From Carettochelys insculpta (taxonomy: Eukaryota; Chordata; Testudines; Carettochelyidae), in the NCBI RefSeq assembly GCF_033958435.1, contig NC_134150.1, positions 36,947,501-37,011,500 on the forward strand: a stretch of 64,000 bases of DNA. Reading direction: 5' to 3'. The notes below the pieces were generated by a model, which was not told the origin of the DNA, ran no database searches, and saw nothing but the letters and a program-made list of their open reading frames with translations. The translations under genes were made by a program, and so were the position numbers. This document shows, one piece after another, positions 1 to 11,174 of the stretch. Position 1 is the stretch's first letter, and every line of letters begins with the position of its first letter.

Positions 1-724
1 ATGGTGTCCAGTGTGGGGGTTCACAGGAGAAATTCTCCCTTAATTAACCTTATGCTTCTCATTCCAGTTGAGTACTGCAGTTAATGAGAGAGATTGTCAA
101 TTGATTTAGTAGGTCTTCACTAGACCTGCTAGTCCTGAGATAGCATTTCCACTGTTCTATGGTTTGCCCAGATCTCACCCTAAAGTTTTTCTGTCTTCCC
201 GATACATATAAAATGACAGTTTCTGTGACGGTGGCAATCTCTGTAAGACAATTACAATCTTAAAGACAGTTCCCTAATGGAAAAAAGGAATTTTATGGTA
301 AGTTAAAGTCTTGGTTTTCTAATGACTTTAAAGAGAGACATACAATCTTCAGCATAATCTTAAATACAGGGTATCAATAAAGACTTCTTCTCTTACATCT
401 TGCGTCCAGAATGTCCTTGTTGCATGGTCACTGAAACAACTCTGTAGAGGTGGAATATTGGTAGATTTTCAGGAACAAAGGTCTTATATGTTTAAAACAC
501 CTCCATGACATTATGGCATTTTTCCTTTCTGGTCTCTCATCAGGTTGTTTACTTGAAGATATCAGGATTTAAGGTACTTTCCCTTTTGTTCTGATCAGAA
601 TCATACATTTGGTGTAGATAGCTTTTAGGAGAAATTATTAGGCAATTATTATCTCTTATCACTTTCCATTCCAGAAACCTTATCACTTCATTCACAAAAT
701 GTGTGATAATTGGATCTTTGCAAT
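1..724. other. Unannotated flank, no gene seen
   Basis: This stretch is AT-rich and has no open frame of useful length, no clear terminal repeats and no recognisable repeat family. It may be further 5' CR1 sequence too diverged to see, or plain intergenic or intronic DNA. Confidence 0.4.
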
Positions 725-916
725 TATAGGTACAACTAGTCTTTAAGTATAATTAGGCCAGCCAAAGAAAGAATTTGAAGAGAAAGTAGAAAAGACAGAG
801 AAACTAACAACAAAAATTCAAGGGCATCAGAAGCAGGAAGGCTGCCAAATAATCAGTGGGGCCACCTGATAAACAAGGTGCACTCAGGGAAGACAAAACC
901 GTTGTGGAAAAGCTAA

Positions 917-1187
917 GGGCATGGCCATACTTCCGGGAAGGTCAGTCTTCTGGTGTTTGATTTTGTGCATCTGGTAAAAATCAATTTTTTTGGGGTTGGC
1001 AGTTGACCCCATACTCCTCACTATCGCAAGAAGTAAGGGACGTCAATGGGAAAAATGTTCCCATTGACCTTCCTCAGTAAGAACACTCAGGTAAATCAAT
1101 TCCCAATGTGTTGATTCTAGCTACACAATTGCCATAGCTAGAATTGTGTATCTGAAATTGACTTATTTTCCTGGTATAGACCAAGCC
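917..1187. mobile_element. Harbinger-like MITE nested in CR1, TAA target duplication
   Basis: This is a short non-coding DNA transposon. The flanks read TAA at 914-916 and TAA at 1188-1190, and the CR1 sequence is continuous when the element and one TAA are removed ('agctaa' joins 'gtgaattctttgc'). The ends are imperfect inverted repeats (GGCATGGCCATACTTC against the reverse complement GGCTTGGTCTATACCA). The interior, with 'GTCAATGGGA...TCCCATTGAC', is related in inverted orientation to the element at 39023-39307. The three-base TAA duplication fits the PIF/Harbinger superfamily. No transposase is present. Confidence 0.75.
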
Positions 1188-1465
1188 TAAGTGAATTCTT
1201 TGCATCTGTGTTCACTGCAGAGAATGTCAGGGATATTCCTTCACTTGAAAATTCCTTATAGATGATGCTTTTTTATTGAAAGTTCCAGACTGAGGTGTTA
1301 TAAATTAAACAGCAAGAAGTTACCAGGACCAGATGACATTCACCCAACAGTGCTGAGGAAAATCAAATAGGAAATTACAGAACCACTTACTCTGATGGTA
1401 TGTAAGCTATCACTTAAAATACTCTCTGTACCAAATGACTAGCAGATAGCTCATGTAACACTGAT

Positions 1466-1486
1466 TTAAATAAATAAATAAATAAA
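1466..1486. repeat. (TAAA)n short tandem repeat
   Basis: Five tandem TAAA units lie inside the CR1 body, where related copies carry an A-rich 'TTTAAAAA' stretch. Local slippage of that A-rich stretch is the simplest explanation. Confidence 0.85.
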
Positions 1487-1841
1487 GTAGACTTCAGAGA
1501 TTATCCTGGCAACTACAGGCCATTAAGCTTTACTTCAGTACCAGGCAAACTGGTTAAAATTATAGTAGAGAACAGAATTATCAGACACATAGATGAACAC
1601 AATATATCAGGGAAGAGTTGACACGGCACTTGTAAAGGAAAATTATGCCATGCCAATTTCTGAAGGGGTCAAAAACATGTGGACAAGGTGATCTAGTGGA
1701 TATGGCATACCTGAACTTTCAAAAAGCCTTTGATAGAGTCCTTCATCAAAGACTCTCAAGTGAAGTGAGCAGTCATAGGATAAGAGTTTTGGAAAGTCAT
1801 CTCATGAATCGATAATCAGTTAATAGATAGAAAACAAAATA

Positions 1842-2266
1842 AAGGAGAACACCGGTCATCCAACCTTTACTTAACTGACCCACCACACTGTCTGACAATC
1901 CTGGCCCTGATTAGTCAACCCTGCAGTAACCAGCCTGTTCCACCAGCCCTGGGCAGCCAGCCCCACAGCAGTCCTCTCAGCAAGCCCTGGGTAGCTGGCC
2001 CCACCAGGGTAGCTGGTCCCACCACAGCAGCTAGTCCTGCCATGGCAGCTGGCTCTGTGGCAGTGGGTCCTTCCAGAGAAGCTGGTCCTGCTACAGCAGC
2101 TGGCCCCACAACAGCTGGTCCTGACACTGCAGTTTCCAATAAAACAAATTGCCCTCCTCCGGAGCAATGGGTCTGAATGGCTTTAGGAAATAGAGTAGAA
2201 ACTGCATTATCCAGCCGCATTATCTGACCATCCTTTGGTCCTGGATGGATAAACAGGGTTCTCCTG
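1842..2266. mobile_element. Tigger/pogo-like non-autonomous DNA transposon nested in CR1
   Basis: The left end (AGGAGAACACCGGTCATCCA) pairs imperfectly with the right end, whose reverse complement begins AGGAGAACCCTGTTTATCCA. CR1 sequence resumes directly after it ('aggaataaatggtcagtttt'). The ends resemble the 'tTATCCAG' ends seen at 46844-47335. A TA dinucleotide precedes the left end, as expected for Tc1/mariner elements, but the right copy is not clear. The interior is GC-rich, with repeated CAGCTGG/GGTCC motifs, and has no transposase. The open frames inside are products of this low-complexity sequence. Confidence 0.6.
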
Positions 2267-3199
2267 GACAGGAATAAATGGTCAGTTTTCCCAGTGGAGA
2301 GAGATAAACAGTGGCAAATAAAATTTAATGTGGGTAAGTGTAAGGTAATGCACATTGGGAAAAATAACCTTAATTATACATACAATATGATGGGGGCAAA
2401 TTTAGCTACAACAGATCAGGAAAGGGATCTTGGAATTATAGTGGATAGTTCTCTGAAAACATCCACACAGTGTGCAGCGGCAGTCAGTAAAGCAAATAGG
2501 ATGTTAGGAATAATTAGAAAAGGGATAGAAATATCTTACTTCCCCTATATAAAACTATGGTACACCCACATCTCGAGTACTGCGTGCAGATGTGGTCTCC
2601 TCACCTCAGAAAAGATATATTGGCATTAGAAAAGGTTCAGAAAAGGGCAACTAAAATGATTAAGGGTTTGGAATGGGTCCCATATGAGGAGAGGCTAGAG
2701 AGACTGGGACTTTTCAGTCTAGAAAAGAGGAGACTGAGGGGAGATATGATAGAGGTATATAAAATCATGAATGGTGTGGAGAAAGTGAATACAGAAAAGT
2801 TGTTTACTTGTTCCCATAATATAAGAACTAGAGGACACCAAGTGAAATTAATGGGTAGCAGGTTCAAAACTAAAAAAAGAAAGTTTTTCTTCACACAGAG
2901 CACAGTCAACCTGTGGAACTGCTTACCAGAGGACGCTGTGAAGGCCAGGACTCTAACAGAGTTTAAAAAAGAGCTCGATAAATATTTGGAGGTCAGGTCC
3001 ATAGCTGGCTATTAGCAAGGGGTAAGGTATGGTGCCTAGCCTTTAGTCAAAGGCTGAAGACAGATGGCAGGAGACAAATTGCTTGATCATTGTCTTTGGT
3101 TCACTTCCTCTGGGGCACCAGGCATTGGCTACTGTCAGCAGACAGGATACTGGGCTAGATGGACCTTTGGTCTGACCCAGTATGGTGGTTCTTATGTTG

Positions 3200-3613
3200 G
3201 GTCCCCCAAGGAACTCTGCTGGGATCAGACCCTTTCATATTACACAAGAACACTGAGTCAGGCAATGAAAGTACTAGGCCGTAGGTTTAAAACAAACAAA
3301 AGGAAGCACTTCTTTCCACACCTCACAACGTGCCTGGGGAACTCATTGCCACAGGATGTCGGGAAGCCCAAAAGTATAACTGAATTAGATAAGTTCATGA
3401 AGGATACGGTTCTTCAATTGCTATTTGTCAGCAGGATCAGGGATCTACTCTCAGTGCCCAGGAACCTCTGATTGCTAGAAGCTGGGAATGGAAGGCAAGG
3501 GATGGATCACTTGATAAATGGTCCTTTTCTGGTCATGCCCTATGAAGCATCTTAATACTGCTCATCATCTAAAGAGAGGATGCTGATCTGACCCAGTTTT
3601 GCCACTCTTATGT
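3200..3613 (+). mobile_element. Older CR1 LINE 3' fragment
   Basis: A second CR1 3' end follows directly after the first. Its frame at 3064-3471 contains 'GRRFKTNKRKHFF', 'LGNSLPQDVGK' and 'ITELDKFMKD', matching the final CR1 ORF2 segment. It ends at about 3613 with 'CTGATCTGACCCAGTTTTGCC' and 'CTCTTATGTTT', a diverged copy of the same 3' terminus. It is more diverged than the upstream copy, and the two together look like one insertion next to an older one. Confidence 0.8.
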
Positions 3614-4878
3614 TTATATTCCTAACACAGAGAGATTTAATGAGCCACTTTGAAATGCTAATAAATTATCTTTCCCTTATCTATTAACACTTTAATCATG
3701 CTTCTGACAAGTTGTAGTTGCCACTAACTAGAATCATAATTGCAGTAGATCTGCCAGTGCAGAGCAGGGCAGATAATGGTTCCCTTTCAGGACATCTTAG
3801 ACCTAATGGGAACAGATGCATTCAAAGCCATTACTCGGAACCAGAACTAAAATTCTGCTGAAAGTCAAAATAACATTGGGCCAGTAAATGGCCATAAGAG
3901 GGATCACCACCTCATTGTGCTGAGCAGGCTTGCATGTTCCAATGAACCCGAGAACGATGCCACAGAGAGTCTTGTACTCCTTGCACGGTCACCCATGGTG
4001 GCAAGGTCAAGGGGGAAGGATCAGACAAAGAATGATCCTAAAAGTCCTCAATGGCAGAACAGACAGAGGATAGCAAAGATAATGCTACAATGCCTGTGAA
4101 GGTGGAGGAAGGCTGCAGTGGACAGGGGACTCCCAATCATGGTGGATCCCATGCCACTAGACCAACGCCTTTTATCCAAAAGTCACCCCATGTTAAAAGA
4201 AGTCATGCACAGGCATCTTCCATGCATACTATTCTCTTCTATTATGGGGTCCTGGTTCCTAATCAGGGCCCCTAAGTACTACAGCAACACAAACCAATAA
4301 TGTGAATAGTGCCTTTGCAGCACCTTCCTGGGTAGCCCTTGACAACAGACTCTGACTGTAGAGTGGATGCATGAAAGGGAGCTAAGCAAAGGGAGTACAT
4401 CCTCCGTGAGGTGCTTTGTAGAGAGCAGAACCCAAGCCTGAGACAGCATTGAAAATGTTATAACTGAACAGTCCCAAGCACATTCAATATGAAGGTGTTC
4501 TGTAAAGTGAAAAGTCACCTCTGTGTACCCTGTATTATAAGTAAATTGAGACAAATTCTCTTTTCTTTGGGGCATCAAGGGGTAGCCCCAGAGAATGTGG
4601 GTCTTTATGTTTTCTATGTCGCACGCTGGGCAGGGCATAGCTTATTTCATGGGTAGGCTGTCATACAGACACAGCCAGGATGTGCATCTGTGGGCTGTGT
4701 CCACATTGCTGGTGTGCACATGAGAGACAGAGTTAAAACTGAAACCTGTGGTTTGTCTACATGTTGTTTTAGCCCACATAAGAGGGACCTACATTCTAAT
4801 TCACATGGTGTCTTCAACACTAAACTGCCCCACATAGATCCTTTGGGCACACCCTAAAAGTTCCCTAAGATAAGCTAA
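3614..4878. other. Unannotated interval
   Basis: No protein or RNA gene is recognisable. The open frames at 3917-4099, 4051-4275 and 4279-4638 have no family motifs and overlap one another in different frames. At about 4684-4860 there is text with weak inverted symmetry ('gtgtccacatt' near the left, 'ttgtctacatg' inside) that may be a decayed MITE, but its ends cannot be set. Confidence 0.4.
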
Positions 4879-5103
4879 GGCTATGTCTACACTAGACATA
4901 GGAGTTTACCTCCGCTATGCAATTTTACATGGTAGAAGAACGATGGGAGCATTTCTCCCTTCGACCCTCCTTATAGCTTGCCTCTTGTGAGTACAGGGGT
5001 CAATGCCAACCCCCTAGGTGCATCACTGTGCTCATGCACTAAATGAAACCCTAGAAGACTGATCCCGAGCAGTTCAAGCTTCTGCTGTACTGTGTCTCTG
5101 GCC
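4879..5103. mobile_element. Short Harbinger-like MITE
   Basis: The left end reads GGCTATGTCTACACTAGACA after a TAA. The right end, 'ctgtactgtgtctctggcc' before TGA, aligns with the right end of the better preserved element at 39023-39307 ('gcagtaatgtagattaagcc'). The interiors also align ('GCATTTCTCCCTTCGACC...' with 'GAGTTTCTCCCTTACACC...'). The TAA/TGA flanks agree at two of three bases. There is no coding content. Confidence 0.6.
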
Positions 5104-6033
5104 TGAGATAGCCCTATTGAAAATAATACTACCATAATGAACACCAGCGAACTCTTGGTATGTTCAGTGAACCAGCAGTATTCGCATGAAAGAGTCAGTG
5201 CACAACATCCAGTGCAAATCACACTGTAAACCCCTGCTGGTATTTTCAAATGCACCATGTACCCCACAGCCAAAGATTTGCCATTCACTGGATAATAGGA
5301 GCAATTGTTGATCCTGACCCTAAGACGGGGCTGTTCAAAACATTCTCTGTCGAAGTCAGCAACCAAAGCAATGCAACAAAAAACAAAACAAACAAAAAAA
5401 GCAAACAAAAAAGCCTCAGTTTGCAAGAAAATGCTTTGATTTTTATTTCCTCTTCAAGGTTTGGCATTGTAGAACTGGAAAATATTCCCTTATTGGTAAC
5501 TGGAAATATTAGGCGTGTGTTCCTCAAGAGGCTAAAAAAATAAAACCAATTTAAACACAAGAACTTTGCATTCCTTAATAAGATCTTTTTTGCTCTCGGA
5601 GGAGGCTGGCTCAGGAGCGTTAAGCTGTAATACGTTTTGGGGAATTGCCAAGTCAAGAAGGCTAAACGTGCCAATATTGCTATACAGATATATGGATATT
5701 TAGAGTATTTTACTTTTTAAATTACTTTTTACTGGTGTTTGTTATTGTGACAGCACATTTTTCCTAAAAGGGGAGAGAATACAGAATGGTTAGCAACCAA
5801 GGGATGTAATAAAGGATAGCAAATTTGGTGGGTATCACGGGCTTGGATGTCCTGTGGTTCCTCTGTCCCCAACCTCATCCCCCAGTACTCCTACCAGCAG
5901 TTACAGAAGGTTTTTACTACACTTGAGACTGGAAGTGGATAGCAGTGGAATAGCACAGATAAATTTTTGGCAAATCTTCATCCAGAGTCAGAAGAAAATT
6001 TCAATCGAGCTGTGTTTGCCACTTTTTTCACAA
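5104..6033. other. Unannotated interval with A-rich tract
   Basis: An A-rich low-complexity tract of AAAC and AAAAAAC units runs from about 5378 to 5413. No gene or named repeat is otherwise evident. The open frames on both strands at 4971-5674 are lysine-, leucine- or phenylalanine-rich chance frames over this tract. Confidence 0.4.
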
Positions 6034-6215
6034 AGATCTGAGTAGGGCTGATAACAAAAAAAAATGTCCAGCAGAATTTTTTTTCAATGGAACATGTGGG
6101 TTTTGTACAAGAACATTCCTATAGAAAATGTCTGCTTTCCTCAACATTTTCTGTCACCAGAAAACTGAAAAATGGGGAAAAATTTTTGGGAGAACTTTAG
6201 TAGTTTTTCCTCTGT
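6034..6215. repeat. AT-rich dispersed repeat with AAAATG/CATTTT symmetry
   Basis: The text 'aatgtccagcagaatttt...gaaaatgtctgc...caacattttctg...gaaaaatttttggg' shows recurring inverted GAAAAT/ATTTTC blocks. It resembles segments at 10400-11058, 21590-21775 and 28110-28385. It is probably one old palindromic non-autonomous family. Ends are not resolvable. Confidence 0.4.
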
Positions 6216-7367
6216 TTGTGATTTTTTTTTTATGCTGAAGGGTTTGATGAACTAAAATAAACAAAAATGTGCTTGGGGCTTTTTTTGACAAGTTCTGCAT
6301 CTGAGCGCTGAAGATTTGCTAGCATGACTGTGCAAGGTAACACACATTTGTAGTTTGAACACAGGGCAACTGGTGTCTGCAGGGAGGACCCACAAGGAGG
6401 GTATGTGGGGGCACACAACTTAGCAATGAAGATTTTGGTGAGAGCAGTGTGTATGTGTGTGTGTGCTCCTCCCAAGGGCTAGCACAAGTCACCTATGATT
6501 GAATATTCAAATATTCACTGAAACAACTTTCAAAATTGTATATAACCTGAGTATAAAGACACAGGCAACCCAAAAACATTCATCCTATTCAGCCCCTGTA
6601 AAATCTGAACCATCTTGCTATTAAACTTTTGGTTATCACTATCCTTCCTCTCCGCCCAGAGGGTACCCAGGAATTGCACACACATTGCTCCTGTTTTTTT
6701 AGGACTTTGTATTAATGTGATGTTTCCTATAGCCCAGGATGGTCACATTGCTTTGGAAGAGGTTTTGAAGATCATCATTCAAAAGCAGTGGTGGGTGAAC
6801 TGAGCTAAGGAACTGAGTGCATTAACTTGCAGCACTATTTATCTCAATGGTCTGGAAGCCAAGGTACCGTTGTCGCTACTTACCCACAGAAGACAGGCCT
6901 CTGGAGTACAGGCAGACTCAGATACTGAAAGCTCCAAACCACCATTTCTAAACCGTGTACATCACATGTTTTATCTCATACATACAAAATAAAGCCTGCA
7001 CATCAAGCCATGCTAATGGCCTAGTGTCACAGTTCTCGAGCAAGCAAATATCACATTGACTTTAATAGAAAATTTGCTTGCATAAGAGCTGCACAATCAT
7101 GCATTAAAGGGTATAATTATGGTCTAAAGAGAATCTAGACAACAATTCCTAGGACTGTAATTCTTCAAGATTGAATTCTTAACTGTATATATAATTGCCC
7201 ATTCCTTCCTCAGCTGTAGAAGCCATTCACAACTATAGAAGCTCTTCCATGGCCTGAAATCCAGCTTGGCAAAAGTAGTTCATTAGGCACTTTAAAGGTA
7301 ATTAATCATTGACCATCTTTGTCTCCTCACTAGCACAGACTCAGTTAGACTTCGGTAAAGACACAGA
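6216..7367. other. Unannotated interval, small (TG)n tract
   Basis: A short purine-pyrimidine tract of TG units lies at about 6449-6465. Apart from that no gene, terminal repeat or known repeat family can be identified. Confidence 0.4.
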
Positions 7368-7620
7368 GGCTGTGTCTACACTGGAACAAATCTTCAAAAT
7401 ATTTCAAAGATTACTAATGAGATGCTGAATTGACTATTCAGTGCCTCATTAGCATTAGCACGCTTCCAGCTGCGGTGCTTTGAAAGCGGCGCTTTGAAAG
7501 TGCCATGGCCGGAAGCGTGCTAATGTGGCACTGAATATTCAATTCAGCACCTCATTAGTAATCTTCGAAATGGCCATTAGCATGGCTATTTCAAAGATTT
7601 GTGCCAGTGTAGACACAGTC
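7368..7620. mobile_element. Palindromic Harbinger-like MITE, 253 bp
   Basis: The terminal inverted repeats are GGCTGTGTCTACACTGG and the reverse complement GACTGTGTCTACACTGG. The whole element folds back: 'CCTCATTAGCATTAGCACGCTTCC' blocks on the left pair with 'GGAAGCGTGCTAAT...CTCATTAGTAATCTTCGAAAT' on the right. The flanks AGA and ATA match at two of three bases. The interior is related to the 450 bp element at 46216-46665. There is no transposase, so mobility needed an enzyme in trans. Confidence 0.8.
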
Positions 7621-7937
7621 ATACAATTCCCATAAAGCTGCATGATATTATCTTAAAAGTGTCTCACTCTTAACAGAAAGAAAGGTTTGAAATCTTTATA
7701 CCAGCTGAACAAACTAAGTAAGACAGACCAGAACAGCCGCCTACAGAAATTAATTTCCCTGGGCAGGCCTCGCTCTCACTCTCCTTTCTTGGCAAGCCTC
7801 TTCCTAACCTTGATGAGCCCCTTTTCTACTGGGTTCCTCTGACTCTCCAGCAATTTGCTCCCAAGAGGAAAAGCAACACACACTCCCAGTTGTAGCAAAA
7901 AGACCAGTCCTCTGCCCATATTTCTACAACTCCTTTT

Positions 7938-8045
7938 GGCTACGTCTACACTACAACCAAACACCAGCATGTGGCCTAGGTCAGGTGATTCAGCCTTGCA
8001 GGGCTTGGGCTGTGGACTTTTTTGCTGGTGTGTAGATGTCTGGGC
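7938..8045. mobile_element. Very short MITE with GGCTACGTCTACAC end
   Basis: The left end GGCTACGTCTACACTACA and right end 'gtgtagatgtctgggc' form an imperfect inverted pair about 105 bp apart. The termini match the Harbinger-like group elsewhere in this window; the interior does not. The right boundary is uncertain by a few bases. Confidence 0.5.
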
Positions 8046-10399
8046 TCCACTTGGAGTCCAGGTTCTAGGTCCCTAAGGAGTCGGGGAGTCCCAGAGTTCT
8101 GGCTCCTTCCAGAGACCAGAAATCTATGCAATAATAAACCATCCCTTCAACCCAAATCCCACAAGCCTGAGGCAGCTGGAATGGGCCAGCATTAGGTTTT
8201 TATTTGTTGTTTAGACATTCAGGTTGTCTCACATCTTCTCCTCACATGCACACCCTGATCCTGAGTGGTGGTGTTAGCCTGTCACAATGGACGCCCCTCC
8301 TCTATCTCATTTAGAAATATTCATCCTAATTCTCTTTGGAAAATATTCAGTTTAGCACTATTGTAAGCATTTCTAGGCTATGAACATCACTGTATTGTAC
8401 ATAAATGTGTGCGAACGAGAGAAAGATGGCTTCATTCATCATGGTTCAACCTACTTAAAGCTACAAACAATCACTAAGGAGTACATGTTGCACATGAGTG
8501 TTTCCTGGTAACACACATTATATGAATAATATGGTAGAATTTGTAAGTTAGCTTTTATTGTAACTCAGTGGCATTTTTAGTTCAATTTTTTTGTATTCTT
8601 TCTTTTTCTTCTCTGAGTTTCAACTGAAAGAAGAGGGGCAAAGTTCAGCAGTGACACAGGTTCTTATCGGTAAGTGGCATATTCAGCTGAGCCCCCAGTT
8701 TTACACTGATTTTGTGTCCACTAGACTTACGTCCACTTACGTCAAGTTAGCACCGCAGAATCAGATCACATTACCTCCAACAGAAGTTACATTTATTTCC
8801 ATACACTGTGAATTTGTTCCTGAAGGGTAATGGTTAATTCAGTCCAAAATTAATTCCCCTGCATTGTGCAGATGTAGTATTTTTACCCTGGGATTTTTAA
8901 AGCAACTGGAAGAAGTTACAGGCTTATACCTTTTTGCAATTCGGTGTCTCAATATGTGAACAAGTTAATGTTGCAATGAAGCCCTTAATTTGTTTCATGC
9001 TTTTGGATCTCATGGGTTAAATTTGCAAATTATTTGGGCTTTTGCGCTTATCACAGAGATAGAGCTCTCTTCCTCTTTCACCCCTTTCTTTTGGTCATGA
9101 AAAGCAGGGGAAAAAAGGAATAGCAGCAATATATTTTTGCAATTAGCAGCGGTGGTTCCTCTCTGATATATCTAAAGCATCTTTTATTTCTTTAAGTCGC
9201 AATCAAATCCATGCTCTGCCTATGGCTTTGGGAGGAAGCACTGTGTTTGTGTGAAGTACATTTCCCAAAATAATCTTGATTTCTCTCCTCCATTTGAGGA
9301 CGAAATTTGTATACAGCGCAAGTGAGGAACATCCCACCCTAGGGGAAGAAGGATGAGCAAGTGAGCAAAAATAGAATTCACGCTGTGACGAAGATTCTTC
9401 TGATGCCTCATCAAAGGCGAAATGAGGCGGTCGATGGGTTGTTTTCTTTCCTTTTTGTTCTGCCCAAAAGCCCTTTCTTAAAATGAAAACTGCCTTACTA
9501 GAAGCTACAGTAGCAGTAAGCAATGTTCCAGCACAGTAACTACTGATACAAAACACAAGAAGAGCAGGCAGGAAAGGTTTCCATTAAACAACAAACAACC
9601 CAGCCAAGCTACCTGCTGATTGCCTGTTCACTGGCAATGCAGAGGGGCTGACTGTGTGTTCCTGATTTTTTTTTCCACTTCCTAAACTTCATCTTACTTC
9701 CTTAGGTGACTGCAAAAGAAATGACAGCAGTAGTAGCTAAGCACGACAGAGATGGGTCTGACAGAGATGAGGAGCTGCCTGCAGCATAATAAAAGGAGGA
9801 CAAGAAAGTAGCAATTGAACAGAAATTAAATGAGTGTAGTACAGAGGATACTACCATTATTCCCTGCAGTTACTAGTTATGTCCCTGGTGAGGAAGCAAG
9901 TTCTTTGGCTGGAAGCCTTAGTGAAGGTAGATGAATCTATCCATGGGTAGTCATGTATAGCAAATATACATTCCTGAGATAAAGAAAGAACCTCTCTGAT
10001 GACCACAACTTCAGCGGAGATAAAATTTCCAAAGCCTTAGCCCAAATCATCTTTGTCTCTCATAGTATCTAGCTTTTGCAAAACAAGTGCTGAAAAAAGA
10101 CACCCTGGGGCCTGCACCAATGGGTATTTTAACAAAAGTCAGGCCAACCTATACACTGAAAATTAGTAGTTAGAATCATGCTTTTGAAAAAAAATAATGA
10201 CTGCCTGTATACTTGCTGTGCTTTAAAAAAAATCTGCAGTTTCAAAAATAGAAGATCATTTATCAAAACAATACTGACAATCTCTCCTTGAGCATAGAAA
10301 TCCACCCCTATTAAAGCAGAGGCCTGAATCCAGCTTTAAAGTCCAGTGCTCAGATTAAGTGTTAAACAGGGTTTTAATACAGCTTGTTGGGAATAAGAA
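8046..10399. other. Unannotated interval
   Basis: No coding region or repeat family is recognisable here. Open frames at 8591-8830 and, on the reverse strand, 9203-9556 lack motifs. This is the longest stretch in the first half of the window without an identifiable transposon, so it is a candidate for unique sequence. Confidence 0.4.
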
Positions 10400-11058
10400 T
10401 TTCCACTCTGTAAAAATGTCTGGCACCTCTAATATTATTTTCTTTTTATTCATTTTGAACTGGAGAGAAATGACAAAATTTCTCATGAAATACAATTTTT
10501 CAAAAGAATTCCATTTTGGCTCAGTTTATTTTAGAAAACATCAGAACATGTTGTTTTGCTTTTGATGTGTTTTAGACAAGGGAAGGGCTAGGCAGGTCAG
10601 TGGTTTCAGCACTGGCCTGCTAAACCAAGGGCTGTGAGCCCAGTCCTGGGAGGGGGGACATTTAAGGATCTGGGGCAAATAGATTTAAAAAAAAAATCTA
10701 CCAGAGATGGTGCTCGGTCTTGCCATGAGAACAGAGGACTGAACTCAATAACCTGTCAAGCTCCCTTCTAGTGCTGAGATACACATAGCTCCATATTCCC
10801 TTTTTTAAAAAAATCATTAGAATAAAAAAGAAGATACATTTTGAAAAGAAAAAAGAATATTTCTAAATGACAGAAACACGCCATTTTGCAAATGTGGATA
10901 CAGATTACTTTGAAAACATCAAAGTGCTTGGGCTGCGTTTTTTAAAATGAAAATTCTTCAAAAGCTATGTGCTCCTGAGGAAATGTCTGGTTTAGACAAA
11001 ATGGCATTTTCCAATAAGAAGGAGAAAAAAAATCTAGCAGAAAATGTTTGACCAGTGC
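10400..11058. repeat. AT-rich palindromic dispersed repeat, split by a SINE
   Basis: Two arms with GAAAA/TTTTC inverted blocks ('gacaaaatttctcatgaaat', 'caaaatggcattttccaa', 'gaaaatgtttgacc') flank the SINE at about 10579-10795. The outer text 'ccagtgct' occurs on both sides (about 10342 and 11052), which suggests the ends of an old element lie there. It belongs to the same loose family as 6034-6215. Confidence 0.4.
10579..10795 (+). mobile_element. tRNA-derived SINE with CR1-like 3' tail
   Basis: The head resembles a tRNA gene with an internal RNA polymerase III promoter: an A-box-like 'taggcaggtcagtgg' at about 10588-10602 and a B-box-like 'ggctgtgagcccagtcc' at about 10630-10645. After an A-rich linker (about 10684-10697) comes a tail with 'gatggtgctcggtcttgcc' and 'ggactgaactcaataacctg'. 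The CR1 end at 45123-45461 has the same kind of text ('ggtgcttggtcctgccatg'). Such tail sharing is how SINEs of this type recruit a LINE reverse transcriptase. It is inserted in an AT-rich repeat. Confidence 0.75.
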
Positions 11059-11174
11059 TAGATTTTACAAAAATTAAGGGACAGACTTTGTAGTGACCAG
11101 TGCCCAGAACTCGCAGCTAGATTTTCTGAACAGCCAAGCTCCCATTTAGGTACCCAGAAGGAATTGCCCTGGAT

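Larger units (their letters stand above)
725..3199 (+). mobile_element. CR1 LINE, 5'-truncated, decayed, with two nested insertions
   Basis: This is a degenerate CR1 non-LTR retrotransposon in forward orientation, whose ORF2 once encoded an endonuclease and reverse transcriptase. The body is recognisable from about 725 (frame fragment 'EFFASVFTAEN'-like near 1191). RT-like segments follow near 1500-1760, including 'YPGNYRPLSF' and 'AFDRVLHQRL'. The C-terminal part continues at 2294-2629 and 2557-3015 in two different frames, so a frameshift lies near 2560. It includes 'HLEYCVQMWSP', 'KVQKRATKMIKGLEW' and 'LFSLEKRRLRGDMIEVYKIM', all typical of CR1. The 3' untranslated part ends at about 3199 with a 'TCTGACCCAGTA...TTCTTATGTT' terminus. 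It is interrupted by a Harbinger-like element (917-1187) and a Tigger-like element (1842-2266). Many stops make it inactive. Confidence 0.9.
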
